Positions 1 to 9,505 are shown, counted from the stretch's first letter. The stretch is DNA of 64,000 nucleotides from Flavobacteriales bacterium (GCA_020635655.1 JACJZI010000012.1:56367-120366), one strand, 5' to 3'. The notes: generated by a model from the sequence alone, not told the origin. Numbers and translations are program-made.

Positions 1-96
1 CGCGCCATCGTGTGCGATGGTGAGCTCTTGGGCATGTCCGATCGTTGCAAGGAGCAGGCAGGACGCGATCGATGCAAGGGAGATCAGGGATTTCAT
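1..96 (-). CDS. N-terminus of a secreted protein (partial)
   Basis: Only the first 32 codons lie in the window; the rest runs off the left edge. They read as a signal peptide: a positive start (MKS), a hydrophobic stretch rich in Leu, Ile and Ala, then a likely signal peptidase I site after GHA-Q, as in many Bacteroidota exported proteins. The product enters the periplasm or beyond, but nothing shows its function. A TAnnTTnS promoter-like element lies at 207-214 on the same strand, leaving a leader of about 110 bases. Confidence 0.6.
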   Translation of the reverse strand, partial: MKSLISLASIASCLLLATIGHAQELTIAHDGA

Positions 97-206
97 GACC
101 GTCGTGTTCCGGGTTCGATGGATCGACCACCGGACCGGGAGTGCTGCGGCAGCCTTCCCCGGAAGGACCAGCGACCCCGGCCCGATCGCCAGGGATGTGT
201 GACAGG

Positions 207-214
207 GCAATTTA
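207..214 (-). promoter_or_regulatory. -7-like element (TAAATTGC)
   Basis: Matches the TAnnTTnS pattern found before most genes here; it reads leftward toward the secreted protein that starts at 96. Confidence 0.3.
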
Positions 215-245
215 GGATACCCGCACAACATGGAGGGGGCCAGCG

Positions 246-602
246 TCAGCGCATGCCCGAACGCGGAGCCAGAGCCTCCTTCGTGTCCCGATAGGAGATC
301 ATCAGATGCGAGGCATGATCGATGCAACGGCCCCGATGGATGATCAGCACCTGCGGGGACTCGTGCCGCACGCCATAGCGCTCGGCGACCGCGTTCGACA
401 CGTCGCGATGGCGGATCAGGTCGAGCAACCAGGCCGGATGGTGTGCGTCATCGGCATCCGACCAGCCGCGCTCCAGCCGGTCGAGGGCGGCGAAGCTGAT
501 GCTGCAACGGGTGCTGTGCTTGAAGATCAGCACGGGGCGTTCCTGCGATGCGGCATCGATCACATCCAGCTGGGCACGGGCGTTCAGTGGGATCCAATGC
601 AT
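246..602 (-). CDS. ytxJ: YtxJ-type monothiol bacilliredoxin
   Basis: 118 residues, the usual size for the YtxJ (DUF2847) family. These thioredoxin-fold cytoplasmic proteins are tied to bacillithiol and probably reverse mixed disulfides of bacillithiol with protein thiols. A VLIFKHS strand leads into the motif TRCSIS, where Cys33 is the only candidate active-site cysteine; the second Cys of thioredoxins is absent, as expected. The C-terminal half holds the conserved ESPQVLII strand. It stands alone between a divergent secreted protein and the divergent helicase, and no bacillithiol synthesis gene is nearby. ATG at 602 gives full family length. Confidence 0.85.
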   Translation of the reverse strand: MHWIPLNARAQLDVIDAASQERPVLIFKHSTRCSISFAALDRLERGWSDADDAHHPAWLLDLIRHRDVSNAVAERYGVRHESPQVLIIHRGRCIDHASHLMISYRDTKEALAPRSGMR

Positions 603-715
603 GGCGCTGCGGGCGGCGAAGTTGCGGAATGCGCGCCTGGCGTTCTGTGCCCACGGTCACCGAACAGGAGCTGGCACCTTTCACCCTTCCGGCACGAACG
701 AGCGACGGTCGATCC

Positions 716-723
716 TATATTGG
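716..723 (+). promoter_or_regulatory. -7-like element (TATATTGG) for the helicase
   Basis: Matches TAnnTTnS, 63 bases before the helicase ATG at 787. Confidence 0.35.
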
Positions 724-786
724 CAACGTGCCGGCGACGAGAATTTCGTCAGTGACAGCCGGAGCCGTACCGATGGACCCTAAACC

Positions 787-3186
787 ATGTCCGATGTCCA
801 GAACGAACGGGCCAAGCAGCCCGGCGCCCTCACCTCTTTGAGTACCGACCCTGTCGATCCATCGCCTCCCGCAGCAACGCCAACGGGCCCAGCGGACGAC
901 GCGCTGGAACTCACCGAAATGGCCGCGTTGGCGGCGCGCTTCGTCAACAGCACCGACCGGCACATCTTCCTCACCGGGAAGGCGGGCACCGGCAAGACCA
1001 CCTTCCTGCGCCAACTGGCGCACCGCACGCACAAGCGGTACGTCATCCTTGCGCCCACCGGCATCGCGGCCCTGAACGCCGGAGGGGTCACCATCCATTC
1101 CCAGTTCCTCCTTCCGTTCGGCTCCTTCATTCCCGAGCGGCAGTTGCCATCGGATGTCGGCGAGTACGGCCAGTTCCACGACCGCGACACGCTGAACAGG
1201 CGCCACCCGCTGAACGCCCTTCGGCGCAATGTGCTGCGTGGGGTCGACCTGCTGATCATCGACGAGGTGAGCATGCTCCGGGCCGACCTGCTCGATGCCA
1301 TCGATCATCGCATGCGGCATGTCCGGCAGCGTTACGATCGTTCGTTCGGTGGGGCCCAGGTGCTCTTCATCGGCGACCTCTATCAGCTGCCGCCGGTGGT
1401 GAAGGATGACGAGTGGCGCGTACTGAAGCGCTGGTACGAAAGCCCGCATTTCTTCGAGGCGCGCGTCGTCAAGGAGGCCGGCTATGCGCACATCGAACTG
1501 GACCGGATCTTCCGGCAGCAGGACCCGCATTTCATCCGCATCCTCAACCATCTGCGCGAGGATGCGATCACGGCGGAGGACATCGCCACGCTCAACCGAC
1601 ATCATCGACCCGAACAGGATGGGAAGGAGAAGGAGGGCGTCATCACGCTCACCACGCACAACCGCACCGCGGATGCGATCAACCAGCGCGCGCTGGATGC
1701 ACTGCCCGGAAGCAGGCGGAAATACGAAGCGGAGATCGGGGCCGACTTCCCGGAGAGCATGTTCCCCGTGCTGCGGGACCTGGAACTGAAGGTCGGCGCG
1801 CAGGTCATGTTCACGCGCAACGACGCGGAGAAGGCCTATTTCAACGGCAAATTGGCCCGGGTGACCGCCGCCGACGCGAAGGGCGTGACCGTGGAGATGC
1901 TGGACGATGGAACGCACTACAAGCTGAAGCGCGAGGTCTGGGAGAACAGGCGCTATGTGGTCGACCCGGCGACCAAGGTGCAGAACGAAGAGGTGTTGGG
2001 CACCTTCGAACAATACCCCGTGCGGCTGGCCTGGGCCATCACCGTGCACAAGAGCCAGGGGCTCACCTTCGACCGCGCCATCATCGACGTGGGCAAGGCC
2101 TTCGCTCCCGGCCAGGTCTACGTGGCACTGTCGCGTCTGCGATCGCTCGATGGCCTCATCCTGCGCACGCCGATCGATCCCCATGTGGTGAGCACCGACC
2201 GCGACGTGGTGGCATTCAGCGAACGACGGCACGCCCAGCCGCCGCTCCCGGAACAGCTGCTGGAACATCAACGGCTGTACCTCGAGGACCTGCTGCGCAG
2301 CGCCTTCGATCTGGAGGAGCTGCTCCGGCGCGCCGAATACATCGGCAGGGACCATGCGGATGTCGCCACCTTCGAGGATGAAAGCATGCGGACCGCGCTG
2401 GAGCGGCTTCGAGACAAGCTGCGCGCCGAAGCGACGAACACGCGCACATTCCAGGCCCAGCTCGTGCGCCTTTTGCAGGAGGACGATCGGGAAGCGCTGC
2501 TGGACCGGCTCGGGAAGGGCGCGAGCTACTACGACGGCCTTTTGAACGATGCGATGCAGGACCTGCTGCAGCACATCGCCCAGGTGGAACAGCTCAGCCG
2601 CACGAAACAATACGCGAACGCCTTGCGCGAGCTCGACGGCATGCTCGTGAAGAAGATCGCGATGATCGCGAAGACCGGACCGCTCTGCCGGGCCATCCTG
2701 GAAGGCCGTGCGATCGAACCCATGCCCGAGCTGGAGCGGGAGCTGACGGGCCGCCGGACCCGTCTGGTGGAACGCACCCGCGAATGGGTGAAGGAACACA
2801 TGCCCGAGACCTCGCGCCGGAGCGGCCGCCGCCGTGTGCGCAAGGGCGAGGAGACATTCGCCGTGGAGAAGCCAAAGCCCTTGAAAGGCGAGACCTATCT
2901 GCGCACCTATGCGGCGATCAAGGAGGGGAAGGGGCTCGATGAGATCGCCAGGGAGCGCGGTCTCTCGCCCGCGACGATCGAAGGGCACGCGGCGCGCGGC
3001 ATCGGCGAAGGCATCCTGGAGATCGATGCCTTCATGACCAATGAAGTGCGCGACACCATCGCCGACCGGATGCGCGAACATCCGGACCAGGGGCTCAACG
3101 GTGCACGCGCCCATTTCGGCGACCGTTTCAGCTACGGACAGTTGCGCATGGTGCAGGCCTGGATGAAGCAGGGGATGGATGGATAG
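787..3186 (+). CDS. PIF1/RecD-like superfamily 1 helicase with C-terminal HTH domain
   Basis: 799-residue cytoplasmic ATP-dependent DNA helicase of the PIF1 type. Walker A is GKAGTGKTT (64-72), Walker B DEVSM (159-163), then a GDLYQLPPV motif near 196-206 and the late TVHKSQGLTFDRAIIDVG motif near residue 419, all classic for PIF1/RecD-like enzymes. The last 100 residues (LDEIARERGLSPATIEGHAA and on) look like the helix-turn-helix domain also found at the ends of RecQ/WRN-type helicases (HTH_40), which would add DNA binding. The poorly conserved first 45 residues are Pro/Ala rich. It overlaps the next gene by 8 bases, so the two are probably cotranscribed. Role inferred: resolving replication or recombination intermediates. 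Confidence 0.9.
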   Translation: MSDVQNERAKQPGALTSLSTDPVDPSPPAATPTGPADDALELTEMAALAARFVNSTDRHIFLTGKAGTGKTTFLRQLAHRTHKRYVILAPTGIAALNAGGVTIHSQFLLPFGSFIPERQLPSDVGEYGQFHDRDTLNRRHPLNALRRNVLRGVDLLIIDEVSMLRADLLDAIDHRMRHVRQRYDRSFGGAQVLFIGDLYQLPPVVKDDEWRVLKRWYESPHFFEARVVKEAGYAHIELDRIFRQQDPHFIRILNHLREDAITAEDIATLNRHHRPEQDGKEKEGVITLTTHNRTADAINQRALDALPGSRRKYEAEIGADFPESMFPVLRDLELKVGAQVMFTRNDAEKAYFNGKLARVTAADAKGVTVEMLDDGTHYKLKREVWENRRYVVDPATKVQNEEVLGTFEQYPVRLAWAITVHKSQGLTFDRAIIDVGKAFAPGQVYVALSRLRSLDGLILRTPIDPHVVSTDRDVVAFSERRHAQPPLPEQLLEHQRLYLEDLLRSAFDLEELLRRAEYIGRDHADVATFEDESMRTALERLRDKLRAEATNTRTFQAQLVRLLQEDDREALLDRLGKGASYYDGLLNDAMQDLLQHIAQVEQLSRTKQYANALRELDGMLVKKIAMIAKTGPLCRAILEGRAIEPMPELERELTGRRTRLVERTREWVKEHMPETSRRSGRRRVRKGEETFAVEKPKPLKGETYLRTYAAIKEGKGLDEIARERGLSPATIEGHAARGIGEGILEIDAFMTNEVRDTIADRMREHPDQGLNGARAHFGDRFSYGQLRMVQAWMKQGMDG

Positions 3187-4306
3187 CACCGACGGTCCGG
3201 AGCGCGATCATCCCGATCTTTCGACCATGGCCCCGCCGTTCCAACGGATCACGATCGACGGACGGTCGCTTTCCGGCGAAGGGATCATCCGCTGGGCGGA
3301 GGACCTTTGCCATCGGCATCCAGGTGCAGCATGGGCACGGGCCGTTCGTGACACACTCCTGGAACTGACGACCGGCGACGGCGCGTTGACCGCGACCACC
3401 TCCGGCACCACCGGACCACCAAAGACCTACCGGGTGTCGGCCGACGATCTGGTGGCCAGTGCGACGCTCACCGCGGACACCTTCGGTTCCCGTTCCGGTG
3501 ATCGCGCGTTGCTCTGCCTGCCCTGTCACTTCATCGCGGGCAAGCTGATGCTGGTGCGCGCGTTCGTCAGCGGGCTCGACCTGTGTGTCATCGACCCTCA
3601 TGGACCGGTGCTCGATCGTCTGTCCGGGAACGACCGCTTCGCCTTCTGCGCCATGGTACCGCAACAACTGCATCGCGCGCTGACCGATGATCGCGAACAG
3701 GTCGAACACCGGTTCGCCACGGTCCTGCTCGGCGGGGGCCCGGTGAGCAGGGCGATGATCGGATCGGTCCAGGAATTGTCCACCCGGGTGTTCCAGGGCT
3801 ACGGCAGTACGGAGACACTGACCCATGTCGCCCTGCGGCCCCTGAACAGGAGCGCCGGTGCGAACGGAATGGACGAGCCCTACACGGCGCTGGCGGGGAT
3901 CGCCCTTGGAACGGACGACCGCGGCTGCCTGATCGTGCGCACACCGCATCTGCAGATCCGGGAGCATGTCACCAATGACATGGTCGACCTGCTGGATGCA
4001 CGGCACTTCCGTTGGCTGGGGCGCATCGACCATGTGATCCTCAGCGGTGGACGCAAGATCCACCCCGAGCGGATCGAGGAACGCACCGCGGACATCCTCG
4101 GACGGCCGCATTTCTTCGAGGCGGGACCGGACCCGACGTTCGGGCAATGCGTCGTGCTCGTGCTGGAGGGCCGCCCGCCGAACGAAGCGGAAGAGCAGGC
4201 GCTGATGGAGCGGTTGGCCACCGTGCTGGAGCCCTTCGAAATGCCCCGCCACATGCGGACATGTGCAGCCCTGGAGCGGACCCCCAGCGGCAAACTGGTC
4301 CGCTGA
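3179..4306 (+). CDS. menE: AMP-binding acyl-CoA ligase, MenE-like
   Basis: 375-residue member of the adenylate-forming family, most like the short Bacteroidota form of o-succinylbenzoate-CoA ligase (menaquinone synthesis). Visible motifs: the phosphate loop TTSGTTGPPK, the adenine/acid-binding motif GYGSTET, the hinge region WLGRIDHVILSGGRKIHPE, and the C-terminal catalytic lysine in TPSGKLVR. It is shorter than typical MenE (about 450-490 residues) because the N-terminal lobe is reduced. The start overlaps the helicase stop by 8 bases. No other menaquinone gene is next to it, so substrate assignment rests on overall resemblance; another acyl substrate is possible. Confidence 0.7.
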   Translation: MDSTDGPERDHPDLSTMAPPFQRITIDGRSLSGEGIIRWAEDLCHRHPGAAWARAVRDTLLELTTGDGALTATTSGTTGPPKTYRVSADDLVASATLTADTFGSRSGDRALLCLPCHFIAGKLMLVRAFVSGLDLCVIDPHGPVLDRLSGNDRFAFCAMVPQQLHRALTDDREQVEHRFATVLLGGGPVSRAMIGSVQELSTRVFQGYGSTETLTHVALRPLNRSAGANGMDEPYTALAGIALGTDDRGCLIVRTPHLQIREHVTNDMVDLLDARHFRWLGRIDHVILSGGRKIHPERIEERTADILGRPHFFEAGPDPTFGQCVVLVLEGRPPNEAEEQALMERLATVLEPFEMPRHMRTCAALERTPSGKLVR

Positions 4307-4333
4307 TCGAACGACCCGGCCGTACCGAACATT

Positions 4334-5374
4334 TCAATCGGCGGCAGGCCCGGATGCATAGGCCCGCCATCTGGCCACCACGGAGCGCATGTCCTCCGGC
4401 ATCGGGCTCTCGAAGGACATGCGAACACCCGTGCGGGGGTGATCGAACGTGAGGGTGCGCGCATGGAGCGCCTGACGCGGACAGACCGCGAAACAGTTCT
4501 CGACGAACTGCCGGTACCTGGTGAACGTGGTCCCCTTCAGGATGCGGTCGCCGCCGTACACGGCGTCATTGAAGAGCGGATGCCCCACGTATTGCATGTG
4601 CACGCGGATCTGGTGGGTGCGGCCGGTCTCCAGTTTGCATTCGACGAGCGAGAGATAGGTGAACCGCTCGATCACGCGCCAATGCGTGACGGCATGGCGA
4701 CCGTGATCGCCCTCGGGGAAGACCTGCATCACCGTGCGGTCCTTGAAGCTGCGGCCGATGTGCCCCTCGATGCGGCCCTCCTCCCCTTCCATGTCGCCCC
4801 ATACCAATGCCTGGTAGCGCCGATCGATGGTGCGATCGAAGAACTGGCGCGCCAGATGCGTCAATGCCTCCTCGGTCTTTCCGATCACCATGACGCCGCT
4901 GGTCATCTTGTCCAGGCGGTGCACCAATCCGGGTCGCGCATGCTCCTGGCCGGGTCGCAGCGGCAACGAACCGAAATGGAACAACAGGGCGTTGACCAGG
5001 GTGCCGGTCCAATTGCCGTGGCCGGGATGCACCACCAGGCCGGCGGGCTTGTCGATCACGACCAGGTCCTCATCCTCGTGCAGGACCACGAGCGGGATGT
5101 CCTCCGGGACCAGTTCAAGCTCGCGTTGGGGATAGGGCAGGACGATGGTGATCACATCGCCGGGCTTCACGCGGTGGCTGGGCTTCTCCGGTCGGCCGTT
5201 CACCAGGACGTTCCCGGCCTTCGCGGCCACCTGGATGCGGTTGCGCGAGGTATGGGCGAGCCGGTCGAACAGGAACTTGTCGAGACGGACCAGGGCCTGG
5301 CCGGGATCGCAGATGATCCGATGATGCTCGAAGAGCTCCTGCTCCTCCGGGTCCGATGTCCCCTCGTGGTCCAT
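4334..5374 (-). CDS. rluD: RluD-type 23S rRNA pseudouridine synthase
   Basis: 346 residues. An N-terminal S4 RNA-binding domain (RLDKFLFDRL... GNVLVNGRPEKPSHRVKPGD) is followed by the RluA/RluD catalytic domain with the signature HRLDKMTSG, whose Asp is the nucleophile that isomerises uridines in 23S rRNA. LETGRTHQIRVHM is the second conserved family motif. The frame stays open upstream into the neighbour, but the ATG at 5374, just after the stop of the secreted-protein gene, gives normal family length. It is the third gene of a leftward operon (PASTA protein, T9SS protein, rluD) with spacings of -11 and +5 bases. Confidence 0.92.
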   Translation of the reverse strand: MDHEGTSDPEEQELFEHHRIICDPGQALVRLDKFLFDRLAHTSRNRIQVAAKAGNVLVNGRPEKPSHRVKPGDVITIVLPYPQRELELVPEDIPLVVLHEDEDLVVIDKPAGLVVHPGHGNWTGTLVNALLFHFGSLPLRPGQEHARPGLVHRLDKMTSGVMVIGKTEEALTHLARQFFDRTIDRRYQALVWGDMEGEEGRIEGHIGRSFKDRTVMQVFPEGDHGRHAVTHWRVIERFTYLSLVECKLETGRTHQIRVHMQYVGHPLFNDAVYGGDRILKGTTFTRYRQFVENCFAVCPRQALHARTLTFDHPRTGVRMSFESPMPEDMRSVVARWRAYASGPAAD

Positions 5375-5379
5375 GGTGC

Positions 5380-7641
5380 TCAGCGCCGCACCACCACGCG
5401 GCCCTGGCCCAGGGGTGTTCCATCGGGCGCGATCACCCGCACCAGGTGGATGCCTGGCGCAAGTCCATTCACGTCGATCGGTACATGCGGGCGCCACACC
5501 CGGTCCATGACCTGACGTCCCATCGTGTCGAAGAGATGCACGTGCGTGCCGGTGGATGCACCTCCGGGCAGGTCCACCCACAGCTGGTCCGACACCGGGT
5601 TGGGGCGCAACACGATGGCCGCTGCGTTCCCACCCGCCTCCGGCACCGAGGCCCACGGATCGGCATCGGCCACGAACACGGGACGCAGCATCAATGAGCC
5701 TTCATACCCCGTGTTCGCGAAGCTTGTGCCCGCTTTGTAGAAGATCCGGTCGTGCCGGTCCCTGTTCCGATCGAAACCCATCTGCAGGTTCTGGCTGCCC
5801 GTCTGCGTGATGCCGACATAGACCGTGCCCTGCACCCAGATGGTGCTGTCCAGTGGGTATTCCACGAACTTGTTCAGTCCCCAGGTCACGTACTGCGGAC
5901 TGCTGAACGAGTAGTTCTGCATCTGGATCACCTCGGGGTCCAGGCTGTTCCAGACCGTGAGCAGGAAAGAGGCGGTGCTCGGGTCGGTCGGATAGAAGAT
6001 GGGATCGAAGTAGATGCGCACGGCCCGCAGGGAATCTCCGGTCAGCAGGTCGAACCGCACGGCGATCTTGCCCCCGGTGGCGTTGTTCAACCCATAGCCC
6101 GCCTCGGCGCTGCCATCGTCATACGCGTAATAGTTGCTCAGGTCCTGGGTGAAGGTGATGGTGTCGTTGTACCGGTTGATGTCCGGCGTGCTGTTGCAGA
6201 TCAACTTCACCGTGGACGTCCCGTACCCGTCGGGCAGCCCGGAGGTGTACTGGAAGTCCGTCTGGAAATCGGACTCGGGGTAGGTGGACGCGAACACGGA
6301 GTTGGCATTGCCGCTGGAGTTGACGCCGAAGTAGTTCGGATCATAGCTGGGCGGTGATCCGGCATCCCCGGCCTGCATCTTCCAGGTGATGAAATGATCG
6401 ACATCGTCCAGGTTCCGGATCGGCTCGGTCACCGTGGCCGCCATCGCCGTGGAGGGCGACAGGTCGTATTGCTTGTAGGGAACGGCGGAGTAGACATCGA
6501 GCAAGGTGCACTCGGGATACTGATAGGCGACGTCGACGAGCAACGTGTCCTGGTAGTTCCTGTTCTGGTTCAGACGCACGTAGTCGATGTGCCATTGGTC
6601 CAACGCCCCGCTGAGCGTGGCATAGTTCAGGAACCGCATGCGGAAATCCGGCTTCAGGAACCGCGTGTCGGTGATGGGCACCATGATCTGCTCGAACGGG
6701 GAGAGCGGCTTGTAGGGTGTGCTCCACACCTCCACCCATTCCGCATCATCAGGTGCATAGAATTCGAGCACCAGACTGTCCTGTTCCTGCACCTGATCAT
6801 CGCCGCTCAGCCCCTGAGGCTGATAGAAGAAGCTCAGGTAGACCGAGTCGTTCGGCAGCAGGGCCAGGTCGATGGGAACGGAGGTGAGATGGTCGGCGAT
6901 CCCCCAGGCCGTGGGCTGATCGTCGCGGTATGGATAGCCTGTGCGGTCCAGTCCGTCGAAGGTGGCCACACCGATCGTGGGCGGATCGATCGGATAGGTA
7001 CCGTTCACATAGACATCATCATCCGCCCAAAGGATGAGCGACGTGCTGGTGCCATTGGCCAATAGATAGGTGCGCGGATCGGGGTCGACGTGGTAGGCCC
7101 GGAGCGTATCCTGCACCAGGTCCGGTGCATAGGCGATGGTATCGGTGGTCGGGTCGCCGATGGTGTCCAACAGATCATAGGGAGGCCAGCCGGTGACCTC
7201 CATGCTGGTGGGGGGCCAGACGGAAAGGTCGAACACCGTGACCGTGACCGAAGGGTTCGGGACCGTGGTCGTGATGGTGGTGTCGGGAATGGAGGTATCC
7301 CGGGTGATGTGGTGCGTGGTATCGGTGCTGTAGGCCTGGTCCGCGGTGCTGATGCCGGCCTCGGCAAGATGGAAGACGAGGGAATCGAGCACCACATCGG
7401 GATCGTCCGCATGGGCATCCAGGTGGCGCGTGCGGTCGATGCTGAAGTCATCGATGAGCGGCAGGGATTGGGTGTCGAAGCGGTAGGTGAAGTGCTCCGG
7501 TCCGGAACTGCTCCGGTCGAGCGCATGCGCGGGGGCCGGGCGGGGATCGGCATGCAGGGGGAACAGCGCATCGGATTGCGCGGCGAGCCTGCCGGACCAT
7601 CCCAGCGCCAGCAGCAGAAGATATCTCGGTTCAATGCCCAT
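5380..7641 (-). CDS. Secreted protein with T9SS type-A sorting domain
   Basis: 753 residues with a signal peptide (hydrophobic LLLLALGW, cleavage near LAAQ). The last 80 residues form a type-A C-terminal sorting domain: LRPNPVSDQLWVDL, then DTMGRQV, then GLAPGIHLVRV and a basic end (VVVRR). That directs export across the outer membrane by the type IX system and cell-surface attachment. The 600 residues between contain no motif I can name; they are rich in Asp, Thr and aromatic residues with beta-strand character, fitting an adhesin-like or lectin-like surface protein. Its start overlaps the PASTA gene by 11 bases. A secreted protein in this slot between PASTA and rluD genes is common in this phylum. 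Confidence 0.85.
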   Translation of the reverse strand: MGIEPRYLLLLALGWSGRLAAQSDALFPLHADPRPAPAHALDRSSSGPEHFTYRFDTQSLPLIDDFSIDRTRHLDAHADDPDVVLDSLVFHLAEAGISTADQAYSTDTTHHITRDTSIPDTTITTTVPNPSVTVTVFDLSVWPPTSMEVTGWPPYDLLDTIGDPTTDTIAYAPDLVQDTLRAYHVDPDPRTYLLANGTSTSLILWADDDVYVNGTYPIDPPTIGVATFDGLDRTGYPYRDDQPTAWGIADHLTSVPIDLALLPNDSVYLSFFYQPQGLSGDDQVQEQDSLVLEFYAPDDAEWVEVWSTPYKPLSPFEQIMVPITDTRFLKPDFRMRFLNYATLSGALDQWHIDYVRLNQNRNYQDTLLVDVAYQYPECTLLDVYSAVPYKQYDLSPSTAMAATVTEPIRNLDDVDHFITWKMQAGDAGSPPSYDPNYFGVNSSGNANSVFASTYPESDFQTDFQYTSGLPDGYGTSTVKLICNSTPDINRYNDTITFTQDLSNYYAYDDGSAEAGYGLNNATGGKIAVRFDLLTGDSLRAVRIYFDPIFYPTDPSTASFLLTVWNSLDPEVIQMQNYSFSSPQYVTWGLNKFVEYPLDSTIWVQGTVYVGITQTGSQNLQMGFDRNRDRHDRIFYKAGTSFANTGYEGSLMLRPVFVADADPWASVPEAGGNAAAIVLRPNPVSDQLWVDLPGGASTGTHVHLFDTMGRQVMDRVWRPHVPIDVNGLAPGIHLVRVIAPDGTPLGQGRVVVRR

Positions 7642-8458
7642 TCGCTCCGTCTTGGTCTTGATCGATCGACAACGTGTCCCCCGGCGGTCGTTCGGGACGC
7701 AACCCCGCCGTGTCCGCCGTCAACCAGATATCGATAAGCCCGCCCATGGGGATCCAATTGTTGGGACCGGGTGTCGGCGATTGCCGGTACACGCGTGCGA
7801 ACGCCGAATCGCCGGACGTATTGCATCCGCGGCACTCCGCCACCACGCCCATGTTGAGCGAGGCCATGTTGAGCACGGCGCCGAGCTCGGCCAGCGTGAG
7901 TCCGGTCATGTCCGGAACGGGGACGCGTTCACCACTGAGACCGCTGCCCAGCACCAGGGTCACGGCCTCGCCCCGGCGGATCCGCGCATCGGGTGCGATC
8001 GGCGCCCCCTCGTACAACTGTTCCAGCACGCAATCCACACAGGCGTCCGGTTTGTAGCGCAGGTCCTTCACCTTGAGCCCCACGATCTCCAGCACGGAGA
8101 TGGCCTGTCGCTTCGAAAGGTCCACCAAGTGCGGCATGTTCAGCATCTTGGGCTGCATGGCGTTCAGGACCACGTAGACCTTGCGTCCCGGCTTCACGTC
8201 CAACCCCTTGTTCGGATCCTGGTCCACCACGGTGCCCTTGGGCGCTTCGTCACTGTATACCGAGTCGATCACCATGATCTCCAACCCCCGCGAACGGAGC
8301 AGGTCCCGTGCCTCGTTCAGTGCAAGGCCGGCCAGGTCGGGGATCCGGACGGCCTGCCCGTGCCGGGTATACCCCTTCATCCAATACCATCCGGCGAACA
8401 GGAGCACACCGGCCACCAGCGGAGGGAGCAGAAAGGAGAGGGACCTTTTCCTGGCCAT
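7631..8458 (-). CDS. PASTA domain membrane protein
   Basis: 275 residues. A basic start (MARKR) and one membrane helix (about residues 8-26) anchor it, leaving the rest in the periplasm. Three PASTA units follow: IPDLAGLALNEARDLLRSRG, MPHLVDLSKRQAISVLEIVG and VPDMTGLTLAELGAVLNMAS. PASTA domains usually sense uncrosslinked peptidoglycan or beta-lactam-like ligands. Unlike PknB or PBP2x there is no kinase or transpeptidase attached, so it probably acts as a wall-associated sensor or scaffold. First gene of the operon with the T9SS protein and rluD; ddl, which makes the D-Ala-D-Ala of peptidoglycan, lies just across the divergent promoter region. Confidence 0.88.
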   Translation of the reverse strand: MARKRSLSFLLPPLVAGVLLFAGWYWMKGYTRHGQAVRIPDLAGLALNEARDLLRSRGLEIMVIDSVYSDEAPKGTVVDQDPNKGLDVKPGRKVYVVLNAMQPKMLNMPHLVDLSKRQAISVLEIVGLKVKDLRYKPDACVDCVLEQLYEGAPIAPDARIRRGEAVTLVLGSGLSGERVPVPDMTGLTLAELGAVLNMASLNMGVVAECRGCNTSGDSAFARVYRQSPTPGPNNWIPMGGLIDIWLTADTAGLRPERPPGDTLSIDQDQDGANGH

Positions 8459-8470
8459 CGCGGAAGGGCG

Positions 8471-8478
8471 CTAAGATA
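8471..8478 (-). promoter_or_regulatory. -7-like element (TATCTTAG) for the PASTA operon
   Basis: Matches TAnnTTnS, with only 12 bases between it and the ATG at 8458. Confidence 0.4.
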
Positions 8479-8565
8479 GAAGGCCTCAACGGGCGCGGTC
8501 GCAGCTGATCATGCGCGGGGCGGGCGTTCCCGAACACACCTTCCCGTGGACCATCACACCCTTCA

Positions 8566-8573
8566 TACCTTGC
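8566..8573 (+). promoter_or_regulatory. -7-like element (TACCTTGC) upstream of methyltransferase
   Basis: Matches TAnnTTnS. It lies 43 bases before the ATG at 8617 and 13 bases before an in-frame TTG at 8587. Confidence 0.35.
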
Positions 8574-8616
8574 CGCCCGGGCATCCTTGCAACGGCCGGA
8601 GGATGCCGATGTCGAG

Positions 8617-9495
8617 ATGAAGGATATCCTGGCAACGCTGTTGGAACGTGGTCTTCGTCCCTATCAACGGGTCCGTAGGAAGCACGTGCTGGACCAGGCG
8701 TTGGACGACCCTTCCCCGGAGGTCCGGGCCATCGCCGGGGTGCTCCTCGATCGCATGAACGGCAGCGGACCATCCGATGAGGGACCGGATGCCATACGCT
8801 CCATCGAGCGGATCCGTGCCGAAATGCGCGCCTCCGATGAACAGGTCGAGATGGTCGATTTTGGTGCCGGCCCGGCCCATGTGGAGCGCACGCCCGAGCA
8901 GATGTCCCGGGGCGTGAGCAGCATGGCCCGTCTTTCCGTGATGGCCGACAGGGCATCGAGCCCGCCGGAATGGTGCGAGCTGATGTTCGACCTGATCCGG
9001 CGCCTTCGGCCCGGGAAATGCCTGGAATTGGGGACGAACATCGGCATCTCCGCGGCCTATCAGGCAAGCGCCCTGCGCGCGAACGGAACAGGTGAGCTGG
9101 TGACCATCGAAGGTGCTCCGGGCATCGCGCGCATGGCGACGCGGACCCTTGAACGCCTGGGACTGGCACAGGCCCGGGTGCTTTGCGGCCGGTTCACCGA
9201 CGTGTTGCCTGAGATGCTCCGGAAAGAGGGGCCTTTCGATCTGGTCTTCATCGATGGCCACCATGACCAATACGCCACGATGGAGTATTTCGACATGATC
9301 CATCCTTTCCTGTCGGACCATGCCGTGGTGATCTTCGACGATATCCGGTGGTCCGATGGCATGCGCCAGGCGTGGCGTGGATTGCAGGCGGACGCACGCA
9401 CCGGCACCACCTTCGATCTCGACCGTTGGGGCGTCGCCTGCACCGGCGCAGCGCGCAACGATGGCAGACCCTCGCACATGGTGCCATTCCCCTGA
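8617..9495 (+). CDS. Class I SAM-dependent methyltransferase (O-methyltransferase-like)
   Basis: 292 residues. The C-terminal two-thirds is a Rossmann methyltransferase: CLELGTNIGISAAYQA is motif I (SAM binding), LVTIEGAPG follows as motif II, and DLVFIDGHHD is the acidic strand seen in catechol-type O-methyltransferases, where the Asp can coordinate a metal. This resembles enzymes in surface-sugar gene sets that methylate a hydroxyl group. The first 100 residues are helical and unassigned. I chose ATG 8617, but TTG at 8587 would add ten residues and sits closer to the promoter element. It opens a long rightward run with ddl and glycan genes. Confidence 0.75.
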   Translation: MKDILATLLERGLRPYQRVRRKHVLDQALDDPSPEVRAIAGVLLDRMNGSGPSDEGPDAIRSIERIRAEMRASDEQVEMVDFGAGPAHVERTPEQMSRGVSSMARLSVMADRASSPPEWCELMFDLIRRLRPGKCLELGTNIGISAAYQASALRANGTGELVTIEGAPGIARMATRTLERLGLAQARVLCGRFTDVLPEMLRKEGPFDLVFIDGHHDQYATMEYFDMIHPFLSDHAVVIFDDIRWSDGMRQAWRGLQADARTGTTFDLDRWGVACTGAARNDGRPSHMVPFP

Positions 9496-9505
9496 TCCAG
9501 GCCAC

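Noticed and set aside
715..3189. Long open frame antisense to the PIF1-like helicase (824 codons)
   Set aside because: Shadow of a GC-rich gene; the sense frame has helicase motifs, this one has none.
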